Origin: Archegozetes longisetosus
Taxonomy: Eukaryota; Arthropoda; Arachnida; Sarcoptiformes; Trhypochthoniidae
Direction: 5' to 3'
NCBI GenBank assembly: GCA_018873245.2
Contig: JAEMBT020000001.1
Span: forward strand, 13,344,220 to 13,408,219
DNA length: 64,000 nucleotides
Made by a program: the position numbers and the translations under genes. The first letter of the stretch is position 1, and the number at the start of each line of letters is the position of its first letter. Of the stretch, positions 1-12,009 are shown in pieces. The notes below the pieces were generated by a model. The model was not told the origin of the DNA. It ran no database searches and was given only the letters and a program-made list of their open reading frames with translations.

Positions 1-295
1 GTGTTTACTTTCAACCAACAATTACAAGTAAACATATTTATAGGTGATAGAATCTTTATTTGTAATTCAGTTGATTTGAATTAAGGAGAAATATTTTTAA
101 AATAATTATATTTAATAAGAATATGATTATAAATTATGGAATATTAGTAGTGAAATCCAAATATGTTTATTCAGTTATCAAAACATGTATGTGTTATATT
201 TTGTACATTTTTTGGTAAAAATTTATTTCTTGTGAACACCAAATAGTCTAGAGGTCTCTGTTCTTCTTTAAAATTAATTTATAATAAACGTGCGC

Positions 296-470
296 TTAAT
301 TGTCGCAGCGCCGAATTGTCGTAGCGCCGAATTGTCGCGGTGCTGAATTGTCGCAGCGCTGAATCGTCGCAGCGCTGAATCGTCGCAGCGCTGAATTGTC
401 GCAGCGCTGAATTGTTGGCGCTGAATTGTCGAAGCTGAATTGACTTGCGCTGAATTGACGTGGAACCATC
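296..470. repeat. GC-rich minisatellite, ~16-17 bp unit
   Basis: About ten degenerate copies of a unit close to GAATTGTCGCAGCGCT stand out as a GC-rich island in AT-rich DNA. The array ends in TGGAACC near 466-473. That is the reverse complement of the GGTTCC end of the MULE-like element at 61056, whose inverted repeats are also minisatellites, so this may be one isolated end of a similar element. That link is inference. Confidence 0.8.
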
Positions 471-1574
471 CTCTGTATATGTGAAGTTTAAGGTTTAAGA
501 CATCAAAATGAAATGAATGTGTTTACCTTCAGAGATGATTAAACAATAAACAAATTATCTACTCCAAGAAAAGCTCAATTTGTAGGATGGGTTTCAGGTA
601 TAAATGGAAAAGTTTACTGTTGAAGTTTTAACAAATCATTAAAGAATGAGCCAAATGACGGACAGACATATAAATCTAAATACAATAACATTTAACTGAA
701 AAGTAATAGACTTTTGATAAGTTGCCCTATATTTGCTCTCTTTTGCAATGAAGGATGATATAAAGCTTGAGGTGAGAATGGTCATTGACAATATAGTGAA
801 TGAAAGTATTAGTCGTGGCCACTAATTAACTTCATATGATTTAAGAGAACTTAATGGTGAAGAAGTTATAGTAATTTCACGTGTTAGTAACCATTAATGA
901 TAATATCGACTGCCGTTTTATATCTAAGTAACTAGACTAAAGTCGACTAAATGAACTTATTTAGTTGTTCTTAAAATGCGTAAGTTACACGCATATGTTT
1001 GCCGGAATTAATCATGAATGAATAACTGAATCACTTTAGAATTTTATGTAAATTTAAATACTGCATACGATTATAGTTACGTTAATCTTTCAGTGGAACT
1101 GTGGCTGAAAAATATGCCATTTGAACTTTGAATTTTTATTATAAATCGTAAGTTCTCGTCACACCTGAAAAATTTTAGGTATTCCTCAGAAAAGTTTCTG
1201 GCCATCGAATGGTATATATCTTTTTTAAAATTCAATTTAATTAGTTTTTAATTAATTTTAAACTACGACTAAAATTTTTAACCACAAGTCCCAAACACGT
1301 CAGTATTTTCGTATAACATTTCAGTGCTTTTCTTCAAGCCAGGTTCTGGCGATAAGCTTGCTTTCCAGTCATAGTGTGTTGTAGCTAAACTTGCGAATCA
1401 AGGGTTTTACTACGTCACTATTCCTTTATTAAACAACACAAGCTTTCCATATTCACATTTTATACAGTGAATAAGAATTCAGTCAAGCTATAAGACAAGT
1501 ATTGTCGATGCATTTCCAGAGTAAAAGTCTTTATAATGGCGGGACTCGTGGCTGATCAGTTTATATGTGCGAAG
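471..1574. other. intergenic, no gene seen
   Basis: AT-rich sequence with stops in all frames. I see no coding segment, RNA gene or clear repeat. Confidence 0.6.
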
Positions 1575-1975
1575 CCTTTACTAAATGGCTGTATAACTAG
1601 TTCTAAACACTCGTCGTCATATAAGTAGTTGATTTTTAAAGGGTAGTATTCAAAATTTCAAAGGCTTACAACTCTTGGAGCGCTCAACCTATGTGCTTAA
1701 TACTTATATTTCTGGAAACTGTGTGCAAAATCTTTGAAATGATGTGCATATCACCAATGTTCCTCAGTGAACCTATTGAAACAGATGATGATATGCACAT
1801 TATTTCAAAGTTTTTTGCATACAGTTTCCAGAAATATAAGTCTTAAGCATATCGGTTGAGTGCTTCAAGAATTGTAATCTTTTAAAATTCTGAATACCAC
1901 TCTCTAAAAATTGATCAAATATGTGATAATTAGGATTTTGAACGAGTTATAAAGCCATTCAAATAACTTCAATCG
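1575..1975. repeat. foldback (long hairpin) element
   Basis: The two halves (about 1575-1752 and 1780-1975) are inverted copies with a short loop. The stretch around 1690-1750 (ACTTATATTTCTGGAAACTG) is mirrored at about 1815-1850, and AAATGGCTGTATAAC near 1584 is mirrored near 1958. No coding capacity. It looks like a foldback or MITE-type element, family not identified. Confidence 0.7.
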
Positions 1976-2803
1976 TTGTATCTCCATATTTTGTCGTTTT
2001 GGAATTGTCGTATCTGTCATGTTATTTCAATGAGAGATATGACAGTGTAGTTCCATAGCGACGATTTGCCATCGAAACATGAGGTCAAAAGTGTTTACAT
2101 GTTTGCTTTCACTTTATTTAAGTTGTCACCAGTTAAACAATATATAGATTCTCAACGACCCTTAGAGTGACTTTAGACTCGCCTAAAATTTTTTAGCCAC
2201 GAGTACCAATATTGGAAGTTCTTAAGCCGTTTCTCTAAAGGGCTAAGGGCATAAATTCTTCATAAGTACTACAAAATCTATAAATTATTTAGTGGAAACT
2301 GATTAATCTTTATACCTATTCAACTAAAAATGAAACCGATCAGTTGTTAGGATTCAGATTTCAAAAATTATTTTGTCATAAATGAAACTTCATGATATGT
2401 CCTAAAGACTACTTAAAATGCTTACCTCCAGCTACGTAGAAGTTGCTTCAATTTGAAAACGTTCTTGTATATTCATAATAGAGTTCATTCATATACTAGT
2501 ATTAACTATATCTTTCAAACCCAAACCATACTATTAAAAAATGAAAATTTTCTAAAAATTTAGTAAAATAAAAAAGTTCTCATTATTTTTCATAAATTAT
2601 ATCCAAATTGTGATAGAATTAAAATATTTAGAAAATTTCATAGTATCCATTCAGCCAAAGATATTAGACTCTCATAACAGTTTATCAAGATTTCAAATCT
2701 TGGTAATTGATTAGCTAAGTATAAAATTTTAACTAATTGAACTTTCATCTTATTATCAACATTCCCGATAATGGAATTTGAGTCTGAAAGTTATGGCTAA
2801 TAC
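1976..2803. other. intergenic, no gene seen
   Basis: AT-rich. A short imperfect hairpin lies near 1995-2065 (GTATCTGTCAT and its mirror). No coding sequence recognised. Confidence 0.5.
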
Positions 2804-3436
2804 TAGGGTGACCATGTTTTACTGAGCCGTTTCCTGGACTTTGAAAGTATAAGGAGGACTAAGTTAAATAAATTAGAGGAAAATTTCAAAAATTAAAGTA
2901 TTCAAGGTATAGCAATAATTTCTTTAATCAAATTTCCAATTATTGCTCTTGAATGAGAAATTATGACAAACATGAAATTATTGAAGAAATTTGAATCAAT
3001 TTTTTTGAATATCTATCATTAGATTTAGCATCTTTAAGTTGTTTAGGGCTTGGAGATGAGAAAACTTTAAATTCATTGTTATTGAAAAGTTGACTTTAAA
3101 AAAAATTTCAGCCTTAACCATTCAAATACTCAAACGATTTCTTTCATCAGTCCAGATACTCTTCATTACTCTGAAAACTCGTTCTACAAAATCATTTTCA
3201 ACAGGGATTGCCATAACAGCTTCGATAATTTTCAGCAGATTTGGTTTGTTATAATTTTTTAATAATTATTTAAAAGAGAATGGACTTGCTACAGGAGCAC
3301 TATTGAACAGATTTATTGCTATTTACAGTATTTACCCAATTACAGTGATTGAATAAAGTAAAGTTCATAATAACATAAAAGAATTTTATTCTCGTATTTT
3401 GAAAAAAATTCCATTTCTGGACGCCTGGTCACCTTG
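2804..3436. mobile_element. degraded hAT element with 8-bp target duplication
   Basis: The left end reads TAGGGTGACCA and the right end is its near reverse complement (TGGTCACCTTG). The flanks are GCTAATAC and GTTAATAC, a 7/8 match to an 8-bp target duplication. On the minus strand at about 3090-3230 a relic of the hAT C-terminal dimerisation region can be read: VERVFRVMKSIWTDERNRLS, interrupted by a stop. The body is mostly decayed. The same terminal sequence is used by the shorter element at 21453-21883. Confidence 0.7.
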
Positions 3437-4288
3437 GTTAATACATGTACGGCTTAAACTCTTTCTTGAATATAAAAGAAAAGACATTAAACAAGCACAA
3501 CGCCTACGTAACTTGCGGTTGGCATTTGTAAATAGGCGCCATATCATGTCGCCTATAAATGGACGTGATACTCATGCCATAAAAAATTCTGAAATCTGAT
3601 TCTCAGATTGATCGGTTTGCTTTTAAGTTATAATCAAATTTATTTCCTAAAACACTATAGACATATATTTTCCATATCAATAATCAGAATTTTCTAACTT
3701 CATTAATACTATTTAAGAAACCGAATGATTAATGGTTAAACCGTATTGTCTGAATAATGCACAACAGCCACTGAAATAACGATACAGCTGTCTGTTTGAT
3801 TGTTTGACATGTCTTTTGTTGCGTTAATAATAAATCTAGTCAACTTGGTGTTGAAACGTAAGGTGATCTTAATTTACCTGTACTTATAGAAATGAATGGA
3901 ATTATTATTAATGAATTTAATCGAAGTCCACAACATATTTGATTTAATTCTGTTATGGAACTATTTATGTAGTCATTGGTAATAGTGAAGAACGGTTAAG
4001 ACCCAATTCTGATGACGAAAATTGTGGCACTCGAAAAATATTGATTTATTCAAACACACTCACTGATAACTCATCATAGTCTCTATGTGATATTATAATT
4101 ATCACTTAAGCTATTGAATCGTATCATATTTGAGGTCAATTTTGAAAATTTATTGTAAGAGTAGAATTAATTTTTGAATAAAATTAATACTATTCGCATG
4201 TACTGAAAATTTCACTGTTACACTTTGGTCAATTATTAAAACAAAATATTCTTAAATTTATATTTAAGTTAATGACTTAAAAGAACGT
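3437..4288. other. intergenic, no gene seen
   Basis: Nothing coding was recognised. A possible polyadenylation signal for the RNase H-like gene (AATAAA on the minus strand) lies at 4149-4154. Confidence 0.5.
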
Positions 4289-5074
4289 TTACAATGGAAA
4301 TCGAGCAGTATTGTCTTCCACTCTTGCAACTATTCCTTTTTTGGCGAGCTTCTTGGCCTGTTTCAATGAGTTATCATCGTTTCCCACTCTTTCCTATAAA
4401 AGATCATCATTAGTAAACAATTTCAAAATATTAGATGAATACCCATTGTACGCTGATGTTCTCTAGCTCTTGATCCAAAGCCTCGAAATCGCATAGATTT
4501 ATAATAGCACTTTTGTCGTCACGTTTCCATCCATTGTTTTTCCATGAAGGTAAATCTTTGACAGCATCGCATAAGTACTTGCTATTCGAGCGTATGATGA
4601 TGCTCGTATACTGAAATGCTTTGGCTGACTTAATTGCAACTATTGCTGCATGGATTTGTGCTCTATTATTTGTATCAATTCCTTCCAATGGCTCCGAAAT
4701 ATTCTTCGCTAGATTATTGCCAAAGTAGACTCCCACACCCGCTCTAGCATTATCCCTACCGTTATCAGCACAAGAACCGTGAATATATAAGATGATCGCT
4801 CGAGATGCATCGTTCACACTTTTAAGAGACTCATTCTGAAGTACATGTGTTTTTTGCACGTCAGAAAGGTATATTTCTGCCTCTCGCTTAGTTTGAAATT
4901 TCTTATATTCCGCTCCGGAGAAACCATTGACTTGTTCCTTGCAATCGCTCCTATGATATGCAAATTTTTGAGTTGTCAAGAATGACTATATTCAAAATAT
5001 ATTATATTTTTATTAACATACCAATTATCGAAAATTCCCGACTTTCTACCCTTTTTGACAGCATAGAACGACAT
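4289..5074 (-). CDS. RNase H1 paralogue with all catalytic acids replaced
   Basis: Three exons join in frame: 5074-5022, 4950-4443 and 4393-4289. They give 221 residues, against about 286 in human RNASEH1. The introns are 71 and 49 nt with GT...AG ends. Residues 1-45 form the RNA:DNA hybrid-binding domain (FYAVKKGRKSGIF, then W-S-D-C-K-E-Q-V-N-G-F and YKKF). Residues 70 onward form the RNase H fold (RAGVGVYFG, TNNRAQIHAA, NNGWK). In RNase H1 the catalytic residues are Asp (YTDG), Glu (RAEIHA), Asp (TDS) and a C-terminal Asp. Here they read His75 (YIHG), Gln116 (RAQIHA), Asn140 (SNS), with no Asp in the aligned last-exon stretch (GNDDNSLKQAKKLA). The PGHSG loop is also absent. The frame is open throughout, so this is probably an expressed, catalytically dead hybrid-binding protein rather than debris. 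Confidence 0.85.
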
Positions 5075-5276
5075 TTATCAAGCCGAGTATCCAATTATTA
5101 AAATCTTTAATATTAATTAAGATTTATTCACAGCTAAACAACTTACTAAAATGTAACGTGAACGTTATGAAAACGACACCTGAAAGTGAAAACTTGAATA
5201 GTACATGCGCTAAAAAACACGTCAACAAAAATAATGAATGTACTCAACGTAAAGTGCTATAACATATAAGTATATG

Positions 5277-7344
5277 TAGATACATCGGATTTCGGTTAGT
5301 AACCGGAAAAACCCTAAAAACCGATGAGAGTGAATTTACGCGTTCGGTAAGAAACCGAAAAACACTGAAACTTTAGTTGCTATCAGATAGCCTTTTAATT
5401 ATAGTAAAGCACATGTGATTACACATTAAAACATGTTATATATTTGAGTTTAAATTAATATTCGTATACGTTGTGATATGAGTGATATAAAAAGAAAAGC
5501 CGTAAAAGGACCGCAGAAGAGTGGTCTCAGCAGTACGAAGATTTGGAAGTAAAGAAAGATAAAGATGGGTGTGACACACTCGTATGCAAATATTGTTGTC
5601 GTTTCTTCGATTTTAATTCACAAAGAACATCAAATCGTCTGAAGGAACATATCACCGATTCCAAACATTACAAAGAAATGAAAGATAAAGCTTTGATGAG
5701 GGAGAAAGATGGCAAACAGTTGACATTACCAGAAACTCAAACCAGACCTAAGGAAAAACAGTTGCAGACTCAAACTGCTATTCATGACTTTATAAGAGCC
5801 TCAGCGTATTTATCAATACTTTTGAACAAAGCTGATGGATATTTGGATAAATTTGTAAAAAATGGATCCCTGCAACAGGAACCATGCCTCAGAGGTGTAC
5901 GTTGGCATAAACATATTTGGATAATGTTTTTGAATCACACGTAGAATGCATTAAAGACAAAATCAATCATAAGAAGATATCAATTATTATTGATGAAAGC
6001 CCTGATATTCTTGGTAGACCAGCATTAAACACATTAGTATCATTCTTCGAACAAATTAAATGCAAGAATGTGTTACTTCTCGACAATTCATCAATAACAA
6101 TTACATCAATAATAGTTAAGTGCAATGCGTCCTCTGTCTTAGATACTGTAAGCAATGTATTAGAAAAATATAATAAGAAATGGAGAGATGTTTTAGCTAT
6201 TTCATCTAATTCGGCTGAGTATATGAGAAAATTAGTGAGAGATATTCATTTATCGAGGAATAAAAAACTCTTTCACATTACTGATATCTCGCACTTAATT
6301 CACTTTACTGTAATAGTAGCACTCAATTTGCCTGAATTAAAAAGACTGAAAGATATTTTACTCAAATTTGGAAATTTATTCATTCATGGAATTAATTACT
6401 CGAAAAATTTTACCAAATACTTAATCAATATTCTCAAAATTGTTGAAAGCCATCACAAGTTGTTGACCACCGCTGGTTCTTTTAATATGAGACTGCGCTT
6501 GAAGTTAAGGATCTTTGGACGTACTTGTGTGATATATTATGACTCTACAAGGGACTGTTCAATTTTACTTTATTGAAATCCTCAAGCCTTTAAAAAAACT
6601 TCAATTGCACTGTGGAACTAGAAATCACGACACTTGTACCTTTTATAATTCTATTTACACCTTCAAGAAAATGCTATATGCCTAAGAGAGACTCAATTAA
6701 ATCAGAACTAATTTTATTCCGTCAAAAGTTAAATGGGTTTCAAATGGAAGGAAACTTGTGATAGAAATTTGCTAATGTATTTGGTAGCGATAAAATTCTG
6801 AAAAAGTGTTGCATTTTTGACACCTTCAAGAAAAGCTTATGCGTACAAGATTTCTCTTATTACGAAGATATGTTTAAAATACTAATGGAAAGTGACGAAC
6901 AACTCACTAACTTGAAGAAAGAGTTAAACTCTTACTTAAAAGACCAGAATCCTGATAACACCAAAATTTCTCTAATTTCATTTTGGTTATCAAATCAAAA
7001 TTCTTATCCTTTTTTGTCAAAAGTTGCGTTAACTTATTTATGTATGTCCTGTAGTACTTTAGATGCTGAAAGATCATTTAGTATGTTTAGGCAAGTTAAT
7101 ACTAGTCGACGTACAAATTTAGACATCGATAGCTTAAGAATTTACTCTGTTATATACTTTAACGGGGATATAGAAGGGCAATTTGATAATTACTAGATGT
7201 TCTCTCAAGTAACATGAATGAAGAATTACAATATTAAATAACAAATTTTTAAAACCGAAAAACACCGAGCTTGCTTTCCTTTCGGTTCGAACCAAAACAA
7301 CCGTCGAACGACATTTCGTTAAAATACCGAAGTTGGCGTGTCTA
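5277..7344 (+). mobile_element. hAT DNA transposon, 2.07 kb, precise ends
   Basis: The element is bounded by inverted ends (left TAGATACATCGGATTTCGG, right complement TAGACACGCCAACTTCGG). It is flanked on both sides by AGTATATG (5269-5276 and 7345-7352), a perfect 8-bp duplication typical of hAT insertion. It contains a broken transposase, described separately. The perfect duplication suggests the insertion is not ancient. Confidence 0.88.
5478..7196 (+). pseudogene. hAT transposase, frameshifted
   Basis: An ATG at 5478 opens a short frame that shifts into 5543-5944, which carries a BED-type zinc finger (CKYC followed by a spaced pair of His in NRLKEHITDSKH). The frame then shifts to 5917-6576, which resembles the catalytic core (IIIDESPD). 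After a degraded stretch it resumes at 6870-7196 with the hAT C-terminal dimerisation motif (YLCMSCSTLDAERSFSMF). At least three frame breaks make it inactive. It occupies the middle of the hAT element. Confidence 0.85.
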
Positions 7345-7352
7345 AGTATATG

Positions 7353-7885
7353 TTATAATAATCATTATATTCTATTCAATTACTCCTATAATGAAGCTTT
7401 TATGATCAATAATGAGTCTCTAAAGAAAATAATATTCAAACAAACTGATAGTAATGTATATTTTACATGAGAAGACCACATATGCGGTCAATATGAATAT
7501 TGTTATAAAAGTCTTAAACAATTGGAAACTTCTGCATTTAATACTATTCTGAAATTTTATACTAAAAGTTAAAAAACTCAATTTAAAGTCAAATATTTTA
7601 AAGTGAGAATTTATAATGTATTTAATTTGCTAAAATCAACTTATCTAAAAAACTAAATTAATAAGTTACATATATTATCAACTAAACTTCTAAAACATTT
7701 CACATAAATGAAGTAAATTTCCGAAGCTCTTATTGAGTTTTGAACATTATTGATGAACAATAAACTAATAAGTGTGAGTTAGCATTGGTTTTAAATATGG
7801 TTTTCGAGTTATGTTTTTGGTAGAAATTGGACATCTTTAACCACTTGAAATGTTTGTTTATTGCACTTGAAGTGAAATAGGTTTG
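7353..7885. other. intergenic, no gene seen
   Basis: AT-rich, no recognisable coding or repeat feature. Confidence 0.5.
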
Positions 7886-8385
7886 ACTGAGTATCGCGTC
7901 AAAACACCGCCACAATAGCAACGTTTACAAAAATAATGCGAAATGAAAATAACGCTAATGCAGAATAACGCAAATACAAAATAATGCCAAAATAGGTAAC
8001 TCCGCAATATTAACGCCAACAAAAATAGTTTAATAAATAAGTATTGAAATGTAATTTATACATGAGTACAAACTCCTAATTTATTGAAAGCTTTAAAAAT
8101 ATCACACATGTTAGTTTTTGAAATAAATATATAAAAATAATGAGGATTGTTTTACAATTTAAATTTTTAGATTAAAGTTATATGAAATCTCTCGCGTAAT
8201 ATAAATTAATGCTAATAGTATAAACATTAAATCTCATTTTAAAACATTTTAAAGATACTATAAAAGTTATTATTGCTGTGTTATTTGGTATTAGCCTTTT
8301 TTGTTTAGGCGTTATTTTCACTTCGAGTTAATTTTACTAGTGTTACTAATGAGGCGTTATTTTGACGCTAAACCGTTAGACTGTG
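7886..8385. repeat. inverted-repeat element with AATAACGC subrepeats
   Basis: The left side contains repeated GAAAATAACGC/AATAACGC units starting at GCGTCAAAACACCGCC. The right side (about 8270-8375) carries them inverted and ends GGCGTTATTTTGACGC. There is no ORF inside. It looks like a non-autonomous TIR element with minisatellite-like ends. The exact ends and target duplication were not resolved. Confidence 0.6.
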
Positions 8386-8570
8386 GATCATATTAATTAA
8401 GTAAAATATAAGGCTTTTCAATTTCAAAGTTCGTATTTTGGAGACATTAATTGTAACGTTGTTTTTGGAAAGTTAAGCGATTGTTTAAAAATCAAACCCA
8501 TTCCTATTCTGTGAAACAGATTCTTGTCTTCAAATTTTAGTCAAAAAATATTTCATTTATTGTGTCTGAA

Positions 8571-8910
8571 GAATGGCAGAAGCACATCCAGATACCACTC
8601 ATATTCGTCATTGTATGCTCTATGAATTCAAACGTGGATCTAATGCCACCGTTGCGACAAAAAATATCAATGACACATATGGTGAAGTGCTTGATGTCCG
8701 CAATTATCAAAAATGATTCAATCAATTTCGCACCGGTGACCTGAGTTTAGATAACAAGCCGAGAGGTCATCGACCATCAGTGGTGGATAATAATGTTCTA
8801 AAGGCTATTGTTGAAGAAGATCCCAGACAAACATTAGAGGAACTGTCAATTAGACTTCAGTGTTGCATAAGCAGTGTTTGGAATCACATGCAAGCGATCG
8901 GAAAGACTAA
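8571..8910 (+). pseudogene. mariner-like transposase, N-terminal fragment
   Basis: A continuous frame starting near 8571 reads as the mariner HTH region: HIRHCMLYEFKRGSNA, then FNQFRTGDLSLDNKPRGHRP and DPRQTLEELSIRLQ...SSVWNHMQAIGK. There is a single internal TGA at about 8714 where the family has Trp. Nothing homologous to the DDE catalytic part follows, so this is a truncated relic. Confidence 0.85.
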
Positions 8911-10054
8911 TAGAAGCGGTGTTTGGGTTCGAACGTTCGAATAAAAACGAACTTTGAATTTGAAAATCCTTATACGTAGTTTTCCAATTCTATTTTTGAA
9001 CTTTTATTCTTCAATTAAATAATATTATGTATTTAACAGTTTATGCTTCACGTAAATCATGACTAAAATCATACTATGATTGAGTCTTCTCTATCAACTA
9101 TAAACTATCCATATATTATACAACTTAATAGAGTGGTAGATTTATTTGAGGAAGTTGTGAAAGTTTAAAGATTATGCATTATCCAAAAGTTTTAAGATGA
9201 GTTTCGCAATTTTTGATAAAATTTAATAGTTATGAAAACAATTGTCGGATAATTTTAATTGAAATAACAAAATAATGGGAGTGATTCATTGAAGCTTGGA
9301 TTTCATGAAATCTCGATCTTGATCCCACCAAAAAATGCCTGTAATTCTGGATTAGTGCTACCATAAAATTACACATTTTATATAAGTGTTACAGTTACTG
9401 GACTTACTGTTACTATAGAACTGGACTTCTATTACTGTACTGTAAACAATGACTGTTATTCTGAAAAAATACAGTTATAAACACCAGTACACATAAAATA
9501 TTATATTTATTGATACGACATAAGTTTTGACAAATAGATAAATACAAAAATATCAAAACTTTCAAAATAAAAACCAATACACAAATAATAACTCAATACA
9601 TCTATAGTGTGCACACTTGTTCTCTTCACCTCCAAACTCTCTATACTTTTTCTCCTTTAAACTTTGAAATAAAACAAAACAAACATTAAGTTTATGAAGC
9701 GTGACCCCTCACTTTGGGCCCATGCTACATACAAACTTACATACATACATACTTACAATGCAAACACATATCTAATACATATAATATCTAATACTAACGC
9801 TAACTCTAACACTAACTCTAACTCTAACTCTAACTCTATAACACTACATAGCAATACACTGCTATATAGCGATATAGAGCCGTTTAGTGCTCTGTAACAT
9901 AAGTATGTGTTCATGTCTTTTTCATTTAAGGAGAAAGCTAATCCTGTATTTTACTGACCGTAATCTAATTAAGTTTCAAACAACCCCACAAATAAGAACA
10001 TACTTTTCCAGACATTATTCACAATAGATCTCAACCTTTTTCATAGCTTAAGAT
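8911..10054. other. intergenic with a short TAACTC array
   Basis: No gene seen. At about 9793-9838 there is a hexanucleotide run close to (CTAACT)n with interruptions. It reads as an Asn/Ser-rich ORF by chance. Repeated CAGTTACTG-like words occur at 9388-9470. Confidence 0.5.
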
Positions 10055-10556
10055 GACGTTTATCACAACTATGCAAATAAATGCAAGTAATCTAAGTATT
10101 AAAATAAATGCTATTAGTATCTAACTCAGAGAGATATATCTATGCAAACAGTTTGAAGTAAAACTAGGTAAATTTTATTTCAAATTTCATTAGGAAGAAA
10201 TTAGTCTTATAAAACCTTTGACATGACACAAGTAGGAATCTAAAATCATTTAAATTATACAATGTGCAATGAAAGGACATTATGAAAGTAAACATTTATT
10301 ATTCGAAAAATAGTCAATATTTTTGCATAGAAATTTCAGGAAATACATAGAAATATTGGGAGTTTATGACAATATATGTTAGATATGATAACCATTTTCA
10401 CTGTAAATATAACGCAACCGAACTTGAAAATTGTCGAAAATTCTGTAAAGAACATCATTCGGAATGGCTCTCGATCAATATTTCCTGTCAAATCATTCAA
10501 AGCACTACCAGTTCTCTCGAACTTCTCAATCAAATTCGTGATCGTTTGAGAATAAG
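10055..10556. repeat. dispersed repeat, copy 1 (copy 2 at 63496-64000)
   Basis: About 500 bp is closely matched in the same orientation at 63496-64000, where the second copy runs off the window. On the minus strand both copies encode a piece resembling an HTH of the kind found upstream of Tc1/mariner-like transposases (LIEKFERTGSALNDLTGN). The repeat is therefore probably part of a DNA transposon. The rest is non-coding. Confidence 0.75.
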
Positions 10557-11034
10557 GGGCATTATGTATTTTTAAGTGTTTTCAGAAACTCGTTGAACTT
10601 TAACAATACTTTTTGCAATTGAACAATATTCTCTTACGAGAAAAACACAAATTTCAGTCGAATATTCAGACATTTTTTAATTATGTAAACAAAGATCACG
10701 CGATATGAATAATAACTCACACTATTTATGATAGCAAGCGTGATGTTTATAATCCTTACCATACCTAGTTTAAAAGCTATAATCATGTGCTTTTATGTAG
10801 CTCTTTCATTGACACCCTGTATTAAGAGACAAGTAATGAAAATTCTAATAAATCATTCTTATAGATAGATTTTTTTACTTTATAGTTTTGAAAAACAATT
10901 CCTATATACCCGCAAAAGTACTTCAAGTTTTGGATAATATTTAATACACTCATCATAAATAACAGCTAGACTTGCAATTCAAATGAAATCATTTGATGCA
11001 AATAAAGTTTTACTAAACTATATTATTCTCAACT
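10557..11034. other. intergenic, no gene seen
   Basis: No coding or structural feature recognised. Confidence 0.5.
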
Positions 11035-11220
11035 CACCTGAAAGTCATTCGCATATAATTGGTTTTGTCTCAAATCAAGAAGTAATATTAAATGAATTAT
11101 ACTGAAATTCTCCAGAAATTTTCTTCTTACAACATCAGTACTCATTTCATAGCATTGGCTACTCTATTTGGAAATAAAAAGAATCGACAGAATATTGTGA
11201 AATATATATAAGGCTTGTAC
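11035..11220. pseudogene. relic related to the gustatory receptor loci
   Basis: 11040-11110 shares a block (AATTGGTTTTGTCTCA, then CAAGAAGTAATATTAAA) with relics at 17240 and 18360, and with the first coding part of the GR gene near 19590. 11143-11217 is a near copy, in the same orientation, of 12262-12340. That stretch contains the last exon of the GR gene at 12269-13649. So parts of a GR gene lie here, broken up by the Tc1-like insertion. Confidence 0.5.
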
Positions 11221-11322
11221 AAGTAAATTTACATTTTTAATTTTCTGTATAAAATGAAAAGTACAAAAAGATATTTTAATGTAAATTTTTCTAAAGTATA
11301 AACATATTTTGAAGTATATTTT

Positions 11323-11643
11323 TTATAATTTGTATGGCGCTAACACCCCTCCTTGACTCACAGCTTTCAATTTAGTCTTAAGACAGCGCATTAAGTTTCT
11401 ACCACTTCTTTCGGCAATTGTTTTAGAGATGTCTTTCCAGATTCGTTTAAAACAAGTCAAAGATTTAGGTTTTTGTCGACTTTTGTAAATTTTCTTACAT
11501 TCTACCCAAAATCTCTCGATTGGTCGGGCTTGCGGGCAGTTCGGAGCATTATTACTGTACTTTACAAACTCGATATTTTGAGCTTCGAGCCAGTTTGTCA
11601 CATCATTGTGGTAATGAGCGGTTATGTTGCCAGAAGATAACAT
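11323..11643 (-). pseudogene. Tc1/mariner-type transposase C-terminal fragment
   Basis: About 106 residues: the end of the DDE domain, with NAPNCPQARPIERFWVECKK matching the conserved 'N-x-P-x-RPIE-x-FW' region of IS630/Tc1/mariner enzymes, followed by the C-terminal helices. The N-terminal two-thirds are missing. It forms the left half of the palindrome. Confidence 0.8.
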
Positions 11644-11699
11644 CCGATATTTCGTGATTCATTTTAATGAATCACGAAATAGGATTTATCTTCTGGACA

Positions 11700-12009
11700 T
11701 TCATGGCAACCTGTTCATTGATACTCCCATTAGAAACTGGCTCGAAGCTCAAAATATCGAGTTTGTAAAGTACAGTAATAATGCTCCGAACTACCCGCAA
11801 GCCCGACCAATCGAGAGATTTTGGGTAGAATGTAAGAAAATTTACAAAAGTCGACAAAAAAAACTAAATCTTTGACTTGTTTTAAACGAATCTGGAAAGA
11901 CATCTCTAAAACAATTGCCGAAAGAAATGGTAGAAACTTAATGCGCTGTCTTAAGACTAAATTGAAAGCTGTGAGTCAAGGAGGGGTGTTAGCGCCATAC
12001 AAATTATAA
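11700..12009 (+). pseudogene. Tc1/mariner-type transposase C-terminal fragment, inverted copy
   Basis: Same domain as the left half (NWLEAQNIEFVKYSNNAPNY, RPIERFWVECKK). A one-base expansion in an A-tract near 11858 shifts the frame and gives a stop after KKLNL. The original frame then resumes and ends at 12009. Confidence 0.8.

Noticed and set aside
296-470. CRISPR-like spaced repeat
   Set aside because: Units are contiguous and degenerate with no spacers, and the genome is eukaryotic. It is a minisatellite.
9694-9897. ORF with an Asn/Ser repeat and a telomere-like hexamer
   Set aside because: The peptide is a by-product of a TAACTC microsatellite, and the unit is not the arthropod TTAGG telomere repeat.
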